Positions 27,127 to 35,761 are shown, counted from the first letter of the stretch. The stretch is 64,000 bases of DNA from Candidatus Sulfopaludibacter sp. SbA3 (GCA_945893365.1 CAMDED010000006.1:36254-100253), one strand, 5' to 3'. The notes: generated from the sequence alone by a model not told the origin. Translations and numbers: made by a program.

Positions 27127-27459
27127 ATGATCGAGCTGCGAGGCTATATCGATGAAACGGGAAATAAACGCTTCGCAAGCGGGCTGGAAGCACTCGATCC
27201 TACGGCCGCGGCCAAGGTAACCATTGCGCTGACGCGCATGGAGCAGGGAAATTTCTCAAAGACGAAGGGCGTCGGCGCAGGCGTGTACGAATACAAGATC
27301 GACTTCGGCCCCGGCTACCGCATTTACTTTGGCAAGAATGGCGAGTGCGTTGTCATTCTGATCGGCGGCGGGACGAAGAAACGTCCGCAAAACGATATCG
27401 CGACGGCGCAGGCCTGCTGGGCGGACTACAAACGACGAAAGAAACGGGAGACTGAATAA
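27127..27459 (+). CDS. RelE/ParE-superfamily toxin, HigB-like addiction-module killer
   Basis: A 110-residue protein of the phage-derived Gp49-like/HigB type (COG3657 pattern): N-terminal RGYIDETGNKRFASGLEALD, middle VGAGVYEYKIDFGPGYRIYF and C-terminal VVILIGGGTKKRPQNDIATA. Such toxins cut mRNA at the ribosome; the Arg in GYRIYF and the Lys/Arg in GGGTKKRPQ are the usual active-site region. It overlaps the antitoxin gene by one base (TAATG). The toxin-first order is typical for this group. It sits between the nuoA fragment and the signalling pair. Confidence 0.88.
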   Translation: MIELRGYIDETGNKRFASGLEALDPTAAAKVTIALTRMEQGNFSKTKGVGAGVYEYKIDFGPGYRIYFGKNGECVVILIGGGTKKRPQNDIATAQACWADYKRRKKRETE

Positions 27460-27776
27460 TGCCCCTTACCCACGACTTCAAAGAAACCATTCGAGCGCGA
27501 GCGCAGCGCGATCCGGATTTCCGCCAAGCTCTCCTATGTGAGGCCGTCGAGTGCATCCTCAACGGCGATCTTGAAACGGGGAAGGCCGTGCTCCGCAACT
27601 ATGTGAACGCGACCGTCGGTTTTCAGAATCTTGAAAAACGCACGCGGATTCCCGCCAAGAGTCTCATGCGCATGCTCAGTCCAAAAGGCAGCCCCTCGGC
27701 CGCGAACCTCACCAGCATCCTAACCGCCCTAAAGAAAACGGAAGGCGTACATTTCGAGTTGGCGCTTAAACGGTGA
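27459..27776 (+). CDS. HigA-like antitoxin / XRE-type regulator
   Basis: A 105-residue DNA-binding antitoxin of the COG3636 type. The helix-turn-helix is in the C-terminal half (FQNLEKRTRIPAKSLMRMLS, then GSPSAANLTSILTALKKTEG); the N-terminal half (DFKETIRARAQRDPDFRQAL) is the usual helical toxin contact. It should bind the palindrome at 27092-27123 and repress the operon. The ATG overlaps the toxin stop, so synthesis of the two is coupled. Confidence 0.88.
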   Translation: MPLTHDFKETIRARAQRDPDFRQALLCEAVECILNGDLETGKAVLRNYVNATVGFQNLEKRTRIPAKSLMRMLSPKGSPSAANLTSILTALKKTEGVHFELALKR

Positions 27777-27828
27777 AGGCCCCGGAAGCCCGACGGCCGC
27801 CCGAAGCGACTGAAACAGGGCGCGGGAC

Positions 27829-29238
27829 TTACTCGCGATCGAGAGGCAGACGAACTTGAAACACGGTGCGGCCGGGGATAGACTCGACCTGAACCGTTCC
27901 TTTGTGGTTGCGAACGATCCGTTGGACGATATCGAGCCCGAGGCCCGTCCCCTCTCCGACCGGCTTCGTGGTGAAGAACGGTTCGAAGATGCGGCTTTGA
28001 ACCTCGGCGGGAATGCCCGGGCCATTGTCGCCAATCTCGACCAGAACCCCGTCGGGCTCGATCAAGGTCCTAACCAGGAGCACTTTGGGCTCGCCGGGTG
28101 GGAGGTCTTCCATGGCGTCGAGCGCGTTGTCGATGAGATTCGTCCAGATCTGGTTCAGTTCGATGCCGTTGGCCCGGATCCGCGGCAGGTTTTGGGCGAA
28201 CTGCCGCGAGACCTGAATGCCATGTTTGAGCTGGTGCTGGAACATGCGAAGCGTCACGTCGATACCCTGCTCGATATCGACTTCGGCGATGGGGCTCCGG
28301 TCCATGTACGAATAGGACTTCACGGCCTGTACGAGATCGGAAATCCGGCGCGAGGCCTCTTCCAACTCGCGGCTGAGGCACAAAATCTCGTGGTCGGCGA
28401 CGAGGACCCGCAGCCCGAGCTCGAGTGTATCGCGCGAAACGAGTAACGCGAGCGGGCGGAGGTTGCCGGCGTCAATTCCGGCATCGACGAGCTGCGAAGC
28501 CAGCTCGCCGGGTACGCCGGCCGCCTCCAACCAATCGGCCAGCTCCGACTCGCGATCCGAGCGCTCCAACGCGTCCACGGCGCGCGAGGGGGTGTCGCAT
28601 TCGGTGACGAGCTTGCCGACACCGGAAATCATCCGGCGATCCTCGTCCGAAATGACAGCGGCGCGCAGGGTGAGGGCATACTTCTGGCGCTCGGCGAGCA
28701 CTTCCCGCAGGCGAGCCGAGGAGCGAACCGCCGCGGATGCGGGATTGTTGAGTTCATGAGCGAGACCCGCGGCCAGCTTACCTAAGGCGAGGAGCCTGTT
28801 CGAGCTCTCTTCCAGCCTCGTAAACAGGCGGGCGCGATCCGTCATTTCGGACACAAGCCTTTGGGCGAGAATGGGCGCACGATAGACAAGCTCCCGAAGG
28901 TTGGACGCATCCATGGCGCCGATTCGCGTCGGCTTCGCGGCCCATCCGCGGGCGGACCAAACCTTCATCCGGGAGAATGGCAGTAAGCCCGAGGCCGTTC
29001 CGGCAGCCGAAACCAGGACCTCGTCGTAGACGTTTCGCCGGTAGTGCAACTCGCCTTCAAGAATAACGAAGAAGTCCCGGGCCGGGTCGCCTTCCCGCGT
29101 AATCACGTCGCCTGCGTCGTAAAGGCGCACTTCCATCCGGCCGGCGATCCATTCAACCGCCTCCAGGCACTCGCCGTCGAACAGCGGGAACCGCAGCAGC
29201 TCTTCCGCCGTGACTTTTTCGGGAGCGGCTTCCGGCAT
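27829..29238 (-). CDS. Sensor histidine kinase with cyclic-nucleotide-binding domain
   Basis: A 469-residue soluble kinase. Residues ~12-130 form a cyclic-nucleotide-binding/CRP-like beta-barrel (LYDAGDVITREGDPARDFFVI, LEGELHY). The dimerisation H-box is LGKLAAGLAHELNNPASAAV near residue 180, and the ATPase domain shows NLIDNALDAMED, DNGPGIP and GEGTGLGLDIVQRIV. No membrane segment is present, so the input is cytoplasmic. The unusually long stretch between H-box and N-box (about 150 residues) is a family trait. It follows the response-regulator/reductase gene by nine bases with AAAGGA before the ATG, so the pair is a two-component system in one operon. Confidence 0.9.
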   Translation of the reverse strand: MPEAAPEKVTAEELLRFPLFDGECLEAVEWIAGRMEVRLYDAGDVITREGDPARDFFVILEGELHYRRNVYDEVLVSAAGTASGLLPFSRMKVWSARGWAAKPTRIGAMDASNLRELVYRAPILAQRLVSEMTDRARLFTRLEESSNRLLALGKLAAGLAHELNNPASAAVRSSARLREVLAERQKYALTLRAAVISDEDRRMISGVGKLVTECDTPSRAVDALERSDRESELADWLEAAGVPGELASQLVDAGIDAGNLRPLALLVSRDTLELGLRVLVADHEILCLSRELEEASRRISDLVQAVKSYSYMDRSPIAEVDIEQGIDVTLRMFQHQLKHGIQVSRQFAQNLPRIRANGIELNQIWTNLIDNALDAMEDLPPGEPKVLLVRTLIEPDGVLVEIGDNGPGIPAEVQSRIFEPFFTTKPVGEGTGLGLDIVQRIVRNHKGTVQVESIPGRTVFQVRLPLDRE

Positions 29239-29247
29239 CGGATCCTT

Positions 29248-30906
29248 TTACCGATTTCGCATGTACTGCCGGACGAAGTACAGCACGATCGATCCCTCGC
29301 CGACGCTATTGGCGACACGGCGGACCGCTCCATCGCGGACGTCACCGACAGCGAACACGCCGGGGACGCTGGTTTCGAGCAGGTACGGGTCGCGATCGAG
29401 GTTCCAGCCGGCAGGCCGTTTACCATTGCTAAGCAGACTTGTACCGGTCTGCAGGAAGCCTTTGCCATCGCGGCACACCACGCCGTCCAGCCACTCCGTA
29501 TGCGGCTCGGCCCCGATAAAGACGAACAGAGCAGCCGCCGGCATCGTTTCGTCGCTCTTCGTATCGTGATGGCGAACGGTAATCCGTTCGAGACGATCTC
29601 CGCCGAAAACCTCGACCACCTCCGAGTTGGGGACGACGGAAATACTCGGAATCGTGCCGATCCGCTCGACAAGGTAATGCGACATGGATTTCGATAGTGA
29701 GTCGCCGCGAACGATCATTCTGACGGACCGGGCGACTTCGGAGAAATGCACCGCCGCCTGGCCGGCCGAGTTGGCGCCGCCGACGATGTAGACGTCCTCG
29801 TCCTTACAGGATGAGGATTCCGTGATGGCGGCCCCGTAGTAGACGCCCGCCCCGGTGAGCCGGTCCATCCCCGGAACGTCGAGACGGCGCCACTGAACGC
29901 CGGCCGCAATGACGACGCTGTGCGCCGCGAGCTCCTGGCCGTTCGATAGTTTGACTATGCGATATTCGCCTTCGACCAGAAGTTCGACGGCATCCGCGGG
30001 CGCGAGAACCTCGGTTCCGAACCGGCGCACCTGGGCGACGCCGCGGCGCGCGAGGTCGGCGCCGCTGAGTCCAGAGGGAAAACCGAGATAGTTCTCAATG
30101 CGCGAACTGAGGCCGGCCTGTCCGCCTGCGGCCTCGCGCTCCACGAGAACGGTCTTGAGCCCTTCGGTGCTGCAGTAGAGTGCGCAGGCGAGTCCGGCGG
30201 GTCCCGCTCCGACGACGATCACGTCATAGAAACGGCGGCTGGGAACTGTAGCGAGGCCCAGCTTCGCGGCCACTTCCGAGAGGCCGGGCCGCTCCAGAAC
30301 GGAACCGTCCGGGAAGATGACTACAGGCATCGCCGCGGTCCTGCCGCCGAGGGCCGCCTGGACTCGGAGATCGGAAGTGTCATCCGGCTCGAGCCAACGG
30401 TATGGAACCTGGCTCTTGGCCAGGAAATCCTTAAGCCGGTGCGTCTCGGGAGCCCATCGTGTGCCGATGATGTAAGCCCCGTCGAACGATTCGCGATTGC
30501 CGGCCTGCCAATCCTCAAGCTGATCGGCGAGAACCGGGTAAAGGTGTTGCTCGGGCGGCTCCCAGGGCTTCATTAAATAGTGATGGAGTTTAACCCTGTT
30601 GATCGCGTCGATGGCCGCCGCGGAATCGGCGTAGGCGGTGAGGAGGACACGGCGAGCTTCGGGCTGGAGCGCGGACGCCTCCTGAAGAAACTCGGTGCCG
30701 CTCATGTGCGGCATTCGCTGATCGGCGAGAAAGAGCGCGACGCGGTCGCCGCGCGCTGTGAGCTGGCGCACCGCGCCCAGCGCTTTCACGGGTGAATCGA
30801 CCGCGAGGATGCGATAATTGGGCGCGAACCTGGTCTTAAGATCACGATCCACGGCGCGTAGAACGGAGAGATCGTCGTCGATAGCCAGGATGTAGGGCTT
30901 CTTCAT
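29248..30906 (-). CDS. Response regulator fused to a thioredoxin-reductase-like flavoprotein
   Basis: A 552-residue three-part protein. Residues 1-125 are a receiver domain (IDDD 10-13, phospho-Asp 62 in LADQRMP, Lys 113 in MKPW). Residues ~138-218 look like a thioredoxin/glutaredoxin fold without a CxxC. Residues 228-552 are a thioredoxin-reductase-type domain with FAD site GAGPAG (233-238), GGQAGLSSRIENYLGFP, NADPH site GGANSAG (376-382) and GVFAVGDVRDG at the end. The redox-active CxxC expected near 356-361 is replaced by YYGAAI, so it cannot reduce thioredoxin in the usual way. Phosphorylation by the adjacent kinase may switch its NADPH/FAD chemistry; that is inference. The architecture is known in databases, its function is not. 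Confidence 0.9.
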   Translation of the reverse strand: MKKPYILAIDDDLSVLRAVDRDLKTRFAPNYRILAVDSPVKALGAVRQLTARGDRVALFLADQRMPHMSGTEFLQEASALQPEARRVLLTAYADSAAAIDAINRVKLHHYLMKPWEPPEQHLYPVLADQLEDWQAGNRESFDGAYIIGTRWAPETHRLKDFLAKSQVPYRWLEPDDTSDLRVQAALGGRTAAMPVVIFPDGSVLERPGLSEVAAKLGLATVPSRRFYDVIVVGAGPAGLACALYCSTEGLKTVLVEREAAGGQAGLSSRIENYLGFPSGLSGADLARRGVAQVRRFGTEVLAPADAVELLVEGEYRIVKLSNGQELAAHSVVIAAGVQWRRLDVPGMDRLTGAGVYYGAAITESSSCKDEDVYIVGGANSAGQAAVHFSEVARSVRMIVRGDSLSKSMSHYLVERIGTIPSISVVPNSEVVEVFGGDRLERITVRHHDTKSDETMPAAALFVFIGAEPHTEWLDGVVCRDGKGFLQTGTSLLSNGKRPAGWNLDRDPYLLETSVPGVFAVGDVRDGAVRRVANSVGEGSIVLYFVRQYMRNR

Positions 30907-30976
30907 AGGCTAACGCCAGCCGCCGGGCCAAGCGGCCTGTTCGACGCTCAATCCGTTTAAGCGTACGGCATAGACG

Positions 30977-31333
30977 TTAGACCCACTCGAGGGCGCCCTT
31001 CTTGTAAGCCCAGATGTAGCCCACGATCAGTATCGCGAGAAAAACCAATACTTCCGAGACGCCGAACCAGCCGAGCGAGCGGTACTTTACCGCCCACGGG
31101 AACAGGAAGATCGTTTCCACGTCGAAGATCACGAAAAGGATCGCGATGATGTAGAACCGGACGGTGTAGCGGCCGCGGGAATCGGAAGCCGCCTTGATGC
31201 CGCACTCGTACGCTTCGAGTTTCGTCACCGAGGGCGCGGACGGGCGGATGAGCTTCGCCGCGATGATGGTGACGACGGGAAATAGAATGGCGACGATGAG
31301 AAAAATGAAGATCGGGATGTAGCCGCTCGGCAT
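30977..31333 (-). CDS. nuoA: NADH-quinone oxidoreductase subunit A
   Basis: A 118-residue membrane protein with three transmembrane helices. It carries the NuoA signatures KLEAYECGI (loop with the conserved Cys) and FYIIAILFVIFDVETIFLFP with the conserved Asp/Glu. NuoA is part of the proton-pumping arm of complex I in the inner membrane. No other nuo gene is near: a histidine-kinase operon follows and a divergent LRR gene precedes it. It is thus a stand-alone copy, and a fragment of the same gene occurs at 26975-27067. No ribosome-binding site precedes the ATG. Confidence 0.95.
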   Translation of the reverse strand: MPSGYIPIFIFLIVAILFPVVTIIAAKLIRPSAPSVTKLEAYECGIKAASDSRGRYTVRFYIIAILFVIFDVETIFLFPWAVKYRSLGWFGVSEVLVFLAILIVGYIWAYKKGALEWV

Positions 31334-31362
31334 TGAAAAATCTTAACACGCTTCCGCCGCGT

Positions 31363-31368
31363 TATGAT
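31363..31368 (+). promoter_or_regulatory. -10-like TATGAT ahead of the LRR gene
   Basis: TATGAT ends nine bases before ATG 31378. There is no Shine-Dalgarno sequence between them, so a leaderless or near-leaderless mRNA is likely. Confidence 0.35.
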
Positions 31369-31377
31369 AGCTGTGAG

Positions 31378-33348
31378 ATGTTTGAAATGCCGATGTTGAA
31401 GTTTGCTTGTGGTTTGCTGCTTGCCTCGCAAGCGTTTGCCGCGGGCGACCGCGCCGTCGCCGAGTGGATCATCCGCCAGGGCGGCAGCGTCGTTTTCGAG
31501 GGTTCGGTCGAACCGGTCGCGGAATTTTCGCGGCTACCGGAGAATCGGGGACTGCGTGTGACAGGCGTCAGTCTGGTGGGCGTTCTGGTCGATCCAAACG
31601 AGCTCAAACGCCTGGCGGAACTGACCGCGCTTAAGGAACTCTACCTGCCCGGACCCATGTGGAACCCAGGCGCGGGGAGTACGCTCGACGCGAACGACAC
31701 CCTGAAGAATCTGGCTGTCCTGACCGGTCTTGAGAGACTGCACTTCAGCCTGCACTTCCTCACGAACATCAACGTTCAGGACAAGGGCGTCGCGCTGCTC
31801 GCGCCGCTCATAAACCTCAAGGAAATGCGTCTGGCGCAAACGAAGGTGAAAGGCGAGACGCTATCAGGGTTCGTCAATCTGCGCTTCCTCGACGTGAGTT
31901 ACACGCCCTTCGGAGACAGCGGGATGACGGCGCTCGAAGGCATGACGCACCTTTCCAAACTCTATCTGAAGGACACGTTCGTTACCGATGAAGGGCTGAA
32001 GAAGTTGCGCGGATTGAAGGAGCTGACCGAACTTGATTTGTACGGAATCCGCGTGACCGACGCCGGACTTGAGAATCTGGCGGGGCTTACCGAGCTGAGA
32101 AAGCTCAATCTTCTGGGAGCGTCGGTGACAGACGCCGGCCTCGATCACCTTGCGGGTCTGACGAAACTGCGGGAGCTCAATCTCTACCGGACCAAGGTGA
32201 CGAACGCCGGACTTGAACGTTTGCGGCGGATGAAGGACCTGGCGTCGCTCGACTTGCGATACACGAGGGCCACGCGCGCGGGAGTCGATTCGCTTAACAA
32301 GGATCTACCCAACTGCCGAGTGGTTTTCCTCGATTCATCGGTGAAGCGCGCCGGAACCCCGGCAGTCAAGGGCGGGGTGGCGGAGTGGGTGCGCTCCATG
32401 GGCGGCAAGGTTGTGATGGAAGGCGCGGCCTTGCGTGAGGTTTCCCTCGCCTCGACGGGCGTCTCAGACGTTCAGCTCGCGCGACTCGCGGCGGCCGCGG
32501 CAACTCTGCGCAAGCTAAGCCTCGAAGTCACGGAGATCAGCGACGTCGGCCTCGATCACATTGCAAGGCTGACTGCCCTGACCGAATTGAATCTGAACAA
32601 CACCACCGTTTCGGACGGAGGGCTTGCGCGGCTTTCGAATCTGAAAAGCCTGCGCAGGCTGAGCCTGAGTTATTCGCTGGTGCGCGGTGAAGGTCTGACG
32701 CGGCTGCCGGAGAGCATCACCGATCTGGAGCTCGCCGGCACGTCGTTCAACGACGATGGCGTAAAGTATCTGGCTTCGTTCAAGAATCTGGAGCGGCTTT
32801 CGCTCGCCTACTCCGAGATAGGCGACGAAGGCGTGGCGCAACTGAAGAACATCCCAAAACTGGCGGCGCTGAACCTGACCGGCACGGATGCGGGGGATGT
32901 GGGGATCGCGCATCTGGGGGCGCTATCGAACCTGCGCGAATTGTGGCTCGGTTACTCACGGCTGACGGACAAGAGCCTGACGAGCCTCGAAGGCCTGTCG
33001 AATCTGCGCTTCCTGGACCTGGTGCGCACGCGCACTACGGACGCGGGCATGGTGTCCATCGTGAAGCTCAAGAATCTGACGAGCCTGACGCTCGATTACA
33101 CGGCGGTGACGGATAAGGGGCTCGTGCATCTGGAGGCGCTGCCGAACCTGGTGGAGCTGCGCCTGGACAGCGCGACGGTGACCGATGCGGGCATTGCGAA
33201 TTTCAAGCCGCTTGTGAACCTGAAACTCCTCAACCTCTACCACACGCTGGTGACGGAAAGCGGGATGCAAACTCTGAAGGATCTGCTGCCGCAATGTTCG
33301 GTTGTCTGGGATCGGGATTCGAGCCTGCCCAATAGAAGGGGGAGCTAG
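31378..33348 (+). CDS. Secreted leucine-rich-repeat protein with two repeated modules
   Basis: About 656 residues. A signal peptide (MLKFACGLLLASQAFAAG) is followed by two copies of one module: a short head (VAEWIIRQGGSVVFEG near residue 30, VAEWVRSMGGKVVMEG near 335) and then a run of ~24-residue leucine-rich repeats. The repeats have the bacterial RNI-like pattern LTxLxxLxLxxTxVTDAGL. I start at ATG 31378; a frame extending to 31333 overlaps the divergent nuoA start and lacks a signal peptide. LRR surfaces bind proteins; nothing catalytic is present. The next gene begins inside its stop codon and has the same head, so the pair arose by duplication. Confidence 0.85.
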   Translation: MFEMPMLKFACGLLLASQAFAAGDRAVAEWIIRQGGSVVFEGSVEPVAEFSRLPENRGLRVTGVSLVGVLVDPNELKRLAELTALKELYLPGPMWNPGAGSTLDANDTLKNLAVLTGLERLHFSLHFLTNINVQDKGVALLAPLINLKEMRLAQTKVKGETLSGFVNLRFLDVSYTPFGDSGMTALEGMTHLSKLYLKDTFVTDEGLKKLRGLKELTELDLYGIRVTDAGLENLAGLTELRKLNLLGASVTDAGLDHLAGLTKLRELNLYRTKVTNAGLERLRRMKDLASLDLRYTRATRAGVDSLNKDLPNCRVVFLDSSVKRAGTPAVKGGVAEWVRSMGGKVVMEGAALREVSLASTGVSDVQLARLAAAAATLRKLSLEVTEISDVGLDHIARLTALTELNLNNTTVSDGGLARLSNLKSLRRLSLSYSLVRGEGLTRLPESITDLELAGTSFNDDGVKYLASFKNLERLSLAYSEIGDEGVAQLKNIPKLAALNLTGTDAGDVGIAHLGALSNLRELWLGYSRLTDKSLTSLEGLSNLRFLDLVRTRTTDAGMVSIVKLKNLTSLTLDYTAVTDKGLVHLEALPNLVELRLDSATVTDAGIANFKPLVNLKLLNLYHTLVTESGMQTLKDLLPQCSVVWDRDSSLPNRRGS

Positions 33349-34277
33349 TGCGAACTCCTTATTTGGTCCTGGCGGCGATTTCGGCGTTCGCTGAAATGCC
33401 GGCGCAAGGTGCGGTGTTGGCCGACGACATGGTCGCCGAGTGGGTGGTCTTGCAGGGAGGCAGGGTGACGCGCGACTCCGCGTCGCGGGTGACCGGCGTC
33501 AATCTGCGCGCCACCTGGGTTACCGATTCCGATCTCGAGCTATTGCGGGGATTGCCGGCGCTCTCGAAGCTCGACCTCTCGCTGACGCACATCACGGATC
33601 TCGGCATGGACCGGCTGAAGCCGCTTGAAGGCATCACCGATCTTAACCTGAGCTACGCCGAACACATTACCGATCAGGGTCTTTCCAATCTGAAGGGTTG
33701 GAAGAAACTGAAGCGGCTCAATACACGCGGCACCAAGATCAACGACAGCGGACTCGAACACCTTTCAGCCGTCACGACGCTCGAAGCCTTCGATCTTGGC
33801 TTCGCCGAAGTGACGAGCAACGGACTCGATTATCTGACGTCGCTTACGAGCTTGAAGGAGCTGTCTTTTGGCGGAAACAAAATGGGCGACACCGGACTCG
33901 CGTTTCTGCGCCTGCTGCCTGGGCTTGAAGCGCTCGATTTGAGCGGGCAGCAGCGGACCGACTCCGGGCTGTGGTTCATCGCGCTGACGGACGCCGGTCT
34001 CGATTCGATCGCCCCACTGACAAAGCTCAAGCGTCTCGTTGTGCGCGGCAGCAAGGTCACCGACCGGGGTCTTGCGAAGTTAAAGGGGCTGACCGAACTG
34101 CGTTCGCTCGACTTGAGCAAGACGCAGGTGACGGTGAAGGGGATCGAGTTACTCTTGGAGACTCTGCCCGCGCTATCGGAGCTTGATTTGACGGGGACGA
34201 AAGTCACGCCGGACGAGATTGCGAAACTGCGGGAGCGGAAGCCGGGGCTGGTGGTGCGAGCGGAAGGCGGGGTTTAG
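33348..34277 (+). CDS. Secreted leucine-rich-repeat protein, single module
   Basis: A 309-residue paralogue of the preceding gene: signal peptide, the head MVAEWVVLQGGRVTRDS near residue 27, then about ten leucine-rich repeats (LSKLDLSLTHITDLGM, LTELRSLDLSKTQVTVKGI). The GTG start shares its first base with the TAG stop of the upstream gene, so translation is coupled. Both proteins are probably exported and act together. One repeat near residue 205 is distorted by an insertion (GLWFIALTDAGL). Confidence 0.85.
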   Translation: MRTPYLVLAAISAFAEMPAQGAVLADDMVAEWVVLQGGRVTRDSASRVTGVNLRATWVTDSDLELLRGLPALSKLDLSLTHITDLGMDRLKPLEGITDLNLSYAEHITDQGLSNLKGWKKLKRLNTRGTKINDSGLEHLSAVTTLEAFDLGFAEVTSNGLDYLTSLTSLKELSFGGNKMGDTGLAFLRLLPGLEALDLSGQQRTDSGLWFIALTDAGLDSIAPLTKLKRLVVRGSKVTDRGLAKLKGLTELRSLDLSKTQVTVKGIELLLETLPALSELDLTGTKVTPDEIAKLRERKPGLVVRAEGGV

Positions 34278-34486
34278 GGCGAGCGTGATTCTTTGCCGGC
34301 CAGCAGCGATCCGGGATTCATCTGGGGGCGTAGGGCTTGATCCGTCTCCCTCTCCGAACGGCGCCCGGTAGCCTGCCTTCGCGGGAATGTCCGGAATCCA
34401 TCGTCGCGGGAAAGTGGGATCGACCCCGCGCTCGGCTGCAACCGCGGCGCAGGCGAGAGAAAGCGCTCACGGGATTCGCGGCGCGC

Positions 34487-35491
34487 CTAGCTCTTCGCTT
34501 TGTACGTCTTCGTATTTTTGTTGCGGCTGTTGGTGACGGTAAACGTTCCGTCGGCCAGGGCGGAGAGCTTGATCCACTTGCCCTCGCATTGCTCATCCAC
34601 ATTTGCGATCATCGCGTCCGGAACGTTATTTTCCTTGCCGCCGGCGAGCGCGTAATGGAGTTGCCAGATGTCTTCAAGTCCGGGCGATTGTTTGATCACC
34701 TGCCATGCCTCGGGCGTCCCGCCCTTCTTCGCGCCATTGTTCATGATCGCCACGCGGGCGCCGAGCGCATGCACGATCGAAGCCGGCCCCGACATGTTCA
34801 TGCCATGGTGCGTCGTAAGGTAGACGTCGATTTTTCCGATCGGGTTCGACGGGCAAATCAGCTCATGTTCTTTGTTCCAGCTCAAGTCGCCCAGGTCGAT
34901 GATGCGGAACTTCCCGAAAGCGATGAGGGCGCCGACCGAGCGGGCGTTCTCCGTCGGGTCCACGGCACGCGGCTGAAAGCCGCCGCAAAAAGGGTTCGCC
35001 GCGCCGCCGCCCGGCACAGGCGACGAGATCTTCTCCCCGTTCGCCGTCAGGATCGTCACGTCGAGGCCTTTTACCGGCACCTTGTCGCCCGGCTTAACCA
35101 CGAGGTGCTTGCCTTTGTCGCGCGCCCTCGTGTAGGAAGCGAACAGCTCGTCGGGCCCTTTTCCGCTCTCGTTATTTGCGCCGTGATCGACGAAATTCAG
35201 GATCGGCAGCTTGGCGGCAAGTTGCGAGACGCCGCCGATGTGATCGGTGTGGTAGTGGGTGGCGACGAAGTAATCGATCTGCTTGACCTTGGCGAGTTTA
35301 GCAGCGGCCGCGATACGGTCGGCATCGCGATTATTGTTGGCCGGCCAACCGGCGTCCACGAGCATGGTTTGGCCCGACGGGGAGACGATCAGCGTGGCCT
35401 GACCGCCCTCGACATCGATAAAGTAGATGTCCAGGGTCTTGGCCGCGGACAGCGAAAGCGCGCAAAACAGGAGGGTCGAAAGAGTACGCAT
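34487..35491 (-). CDS. Exported metallo-beta-lactamase-fold hydrolase, ComEC-like
   Basis: A 334-residue protein with a signal peptide (MRTLSTLLFCALSLSAAK) and an MBL fold. The core is YFIDVEGGQATLIVSPSGQT, AGWPANNN, the zinc motif THYHTDHIGG (HxHxDH) near residue 80, FRIIDLGDLSWN near 205 and TTHHGMNMSG near 240. This order matches the ComEC/Rec2-like secreted hydrolase group, whose members act on nucleic acids or small esters; the substrate is not visible. It stands alone, convergent to the LRR genes. Confidence 0.88.
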   Translation of the reverse strand: MRTLSTLLFCALSLSAAKTLDIYFIDVEGGQATLIVSPSGQTMLVDAGWPANNNRDADRIAAAAKLAKVKQIDYFVATHYHTDHIGGVSQLAAKLPILNFVDHGANNESGKGPDELFASYTRARDKGKHLVVKPGDKVPVKGLDVTILTANGEKISSPVPGGGAANPFCGGFQPRAVDPTENARSVGALIAFGKFRIIDLGDLSWNKEHELICPSNPIGKIDVYLTTHHGMNMSGPASIVHALGARVAIMNNGAKKGGTPEAWQVIKQSPGLEDIWQLHYALAGGKENNVPDAMIANVDEQCEGKWIKLSALADGTFTVTNSRNKNTKTYKAKS

Positions 35492-35549
35492 GGCCCAAAT
35501 CGTACCACAAGTCTTGAGGCCGTGGCTCCGATTGGAAAATGCCGCGTGG

Positions 35550-35555
35550 TATACT
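35550..35555 (+). promoter_or_regulatory. -10-like TATACT ahead of the tRNA remnant
   Basis: TATACT lies 20 bases upstream of the broken tRNA at 35576, a normal distance for a tRNA promoter. It may now serve the intact tRNA-Val further down. The -35 is weak. Confidence 0.4.
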
Positions 35556-35575
35556 CTTTTTCATCCGCAATATTC

Positions 35576-35623
35576 GGGCCCGTAACTCAGTTGGTAAGAG
35601 CGCTACTTGACATGGCAGGCGTC
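35576..35623 (+). pseudogene. 5' half of a tRNA-Val-like gene
   Basis: The sequence opens GGGCCCG, has a normal D-arm (CTCAGTTGGTAAGAGCG) and an anticodon loop TTGACAT with GAC, then departs from tRNA structure. The anticodon stem does not pair, and no T-arm or CGGGCCC acceptor strand follows. It is a remnant of a tRNA-Val, placed ~140 bases before the intact one. Confidence 0.7.
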
Positions 35624-35684
35624 GGCAAGGGATTGCGGCTGGGTTTGTTGTAAGGTTAACGGCGAGAAGTTCCGGATGCCGTTT

Positions 35685-35755
35685 GGACTCCAGGGACGCT
35701 ACCGTGTTTTTTGGACTCCACTTGGACTCCAGTTTTCGGAGTCTTTCGGACTCCA
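35685..35755 (+). repeat. Four copies of GGACTCCA upstream of tRNA-Val
   Basis: GGACTCCA occurs at 35685, 35713, 35724 and 35748, mostly preceded by TT. GACTCC at 35725-35730 can also pair with GGAGTC at 35738-35743, followed by TTT, a weak hairpin. The spacing and position next to a tRNA recall arm sites of an integrase, but no integrase gene is present. Confidence 0.55.
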
Positions 35756-35761
35756 GTTTAA

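Noticed and set aside
35685..35755. The GGACTCCA repeats as a CRISPR array
   Set aside because: The units are only eight bases long, spacing is irregular, and there are no cas genes in the window.
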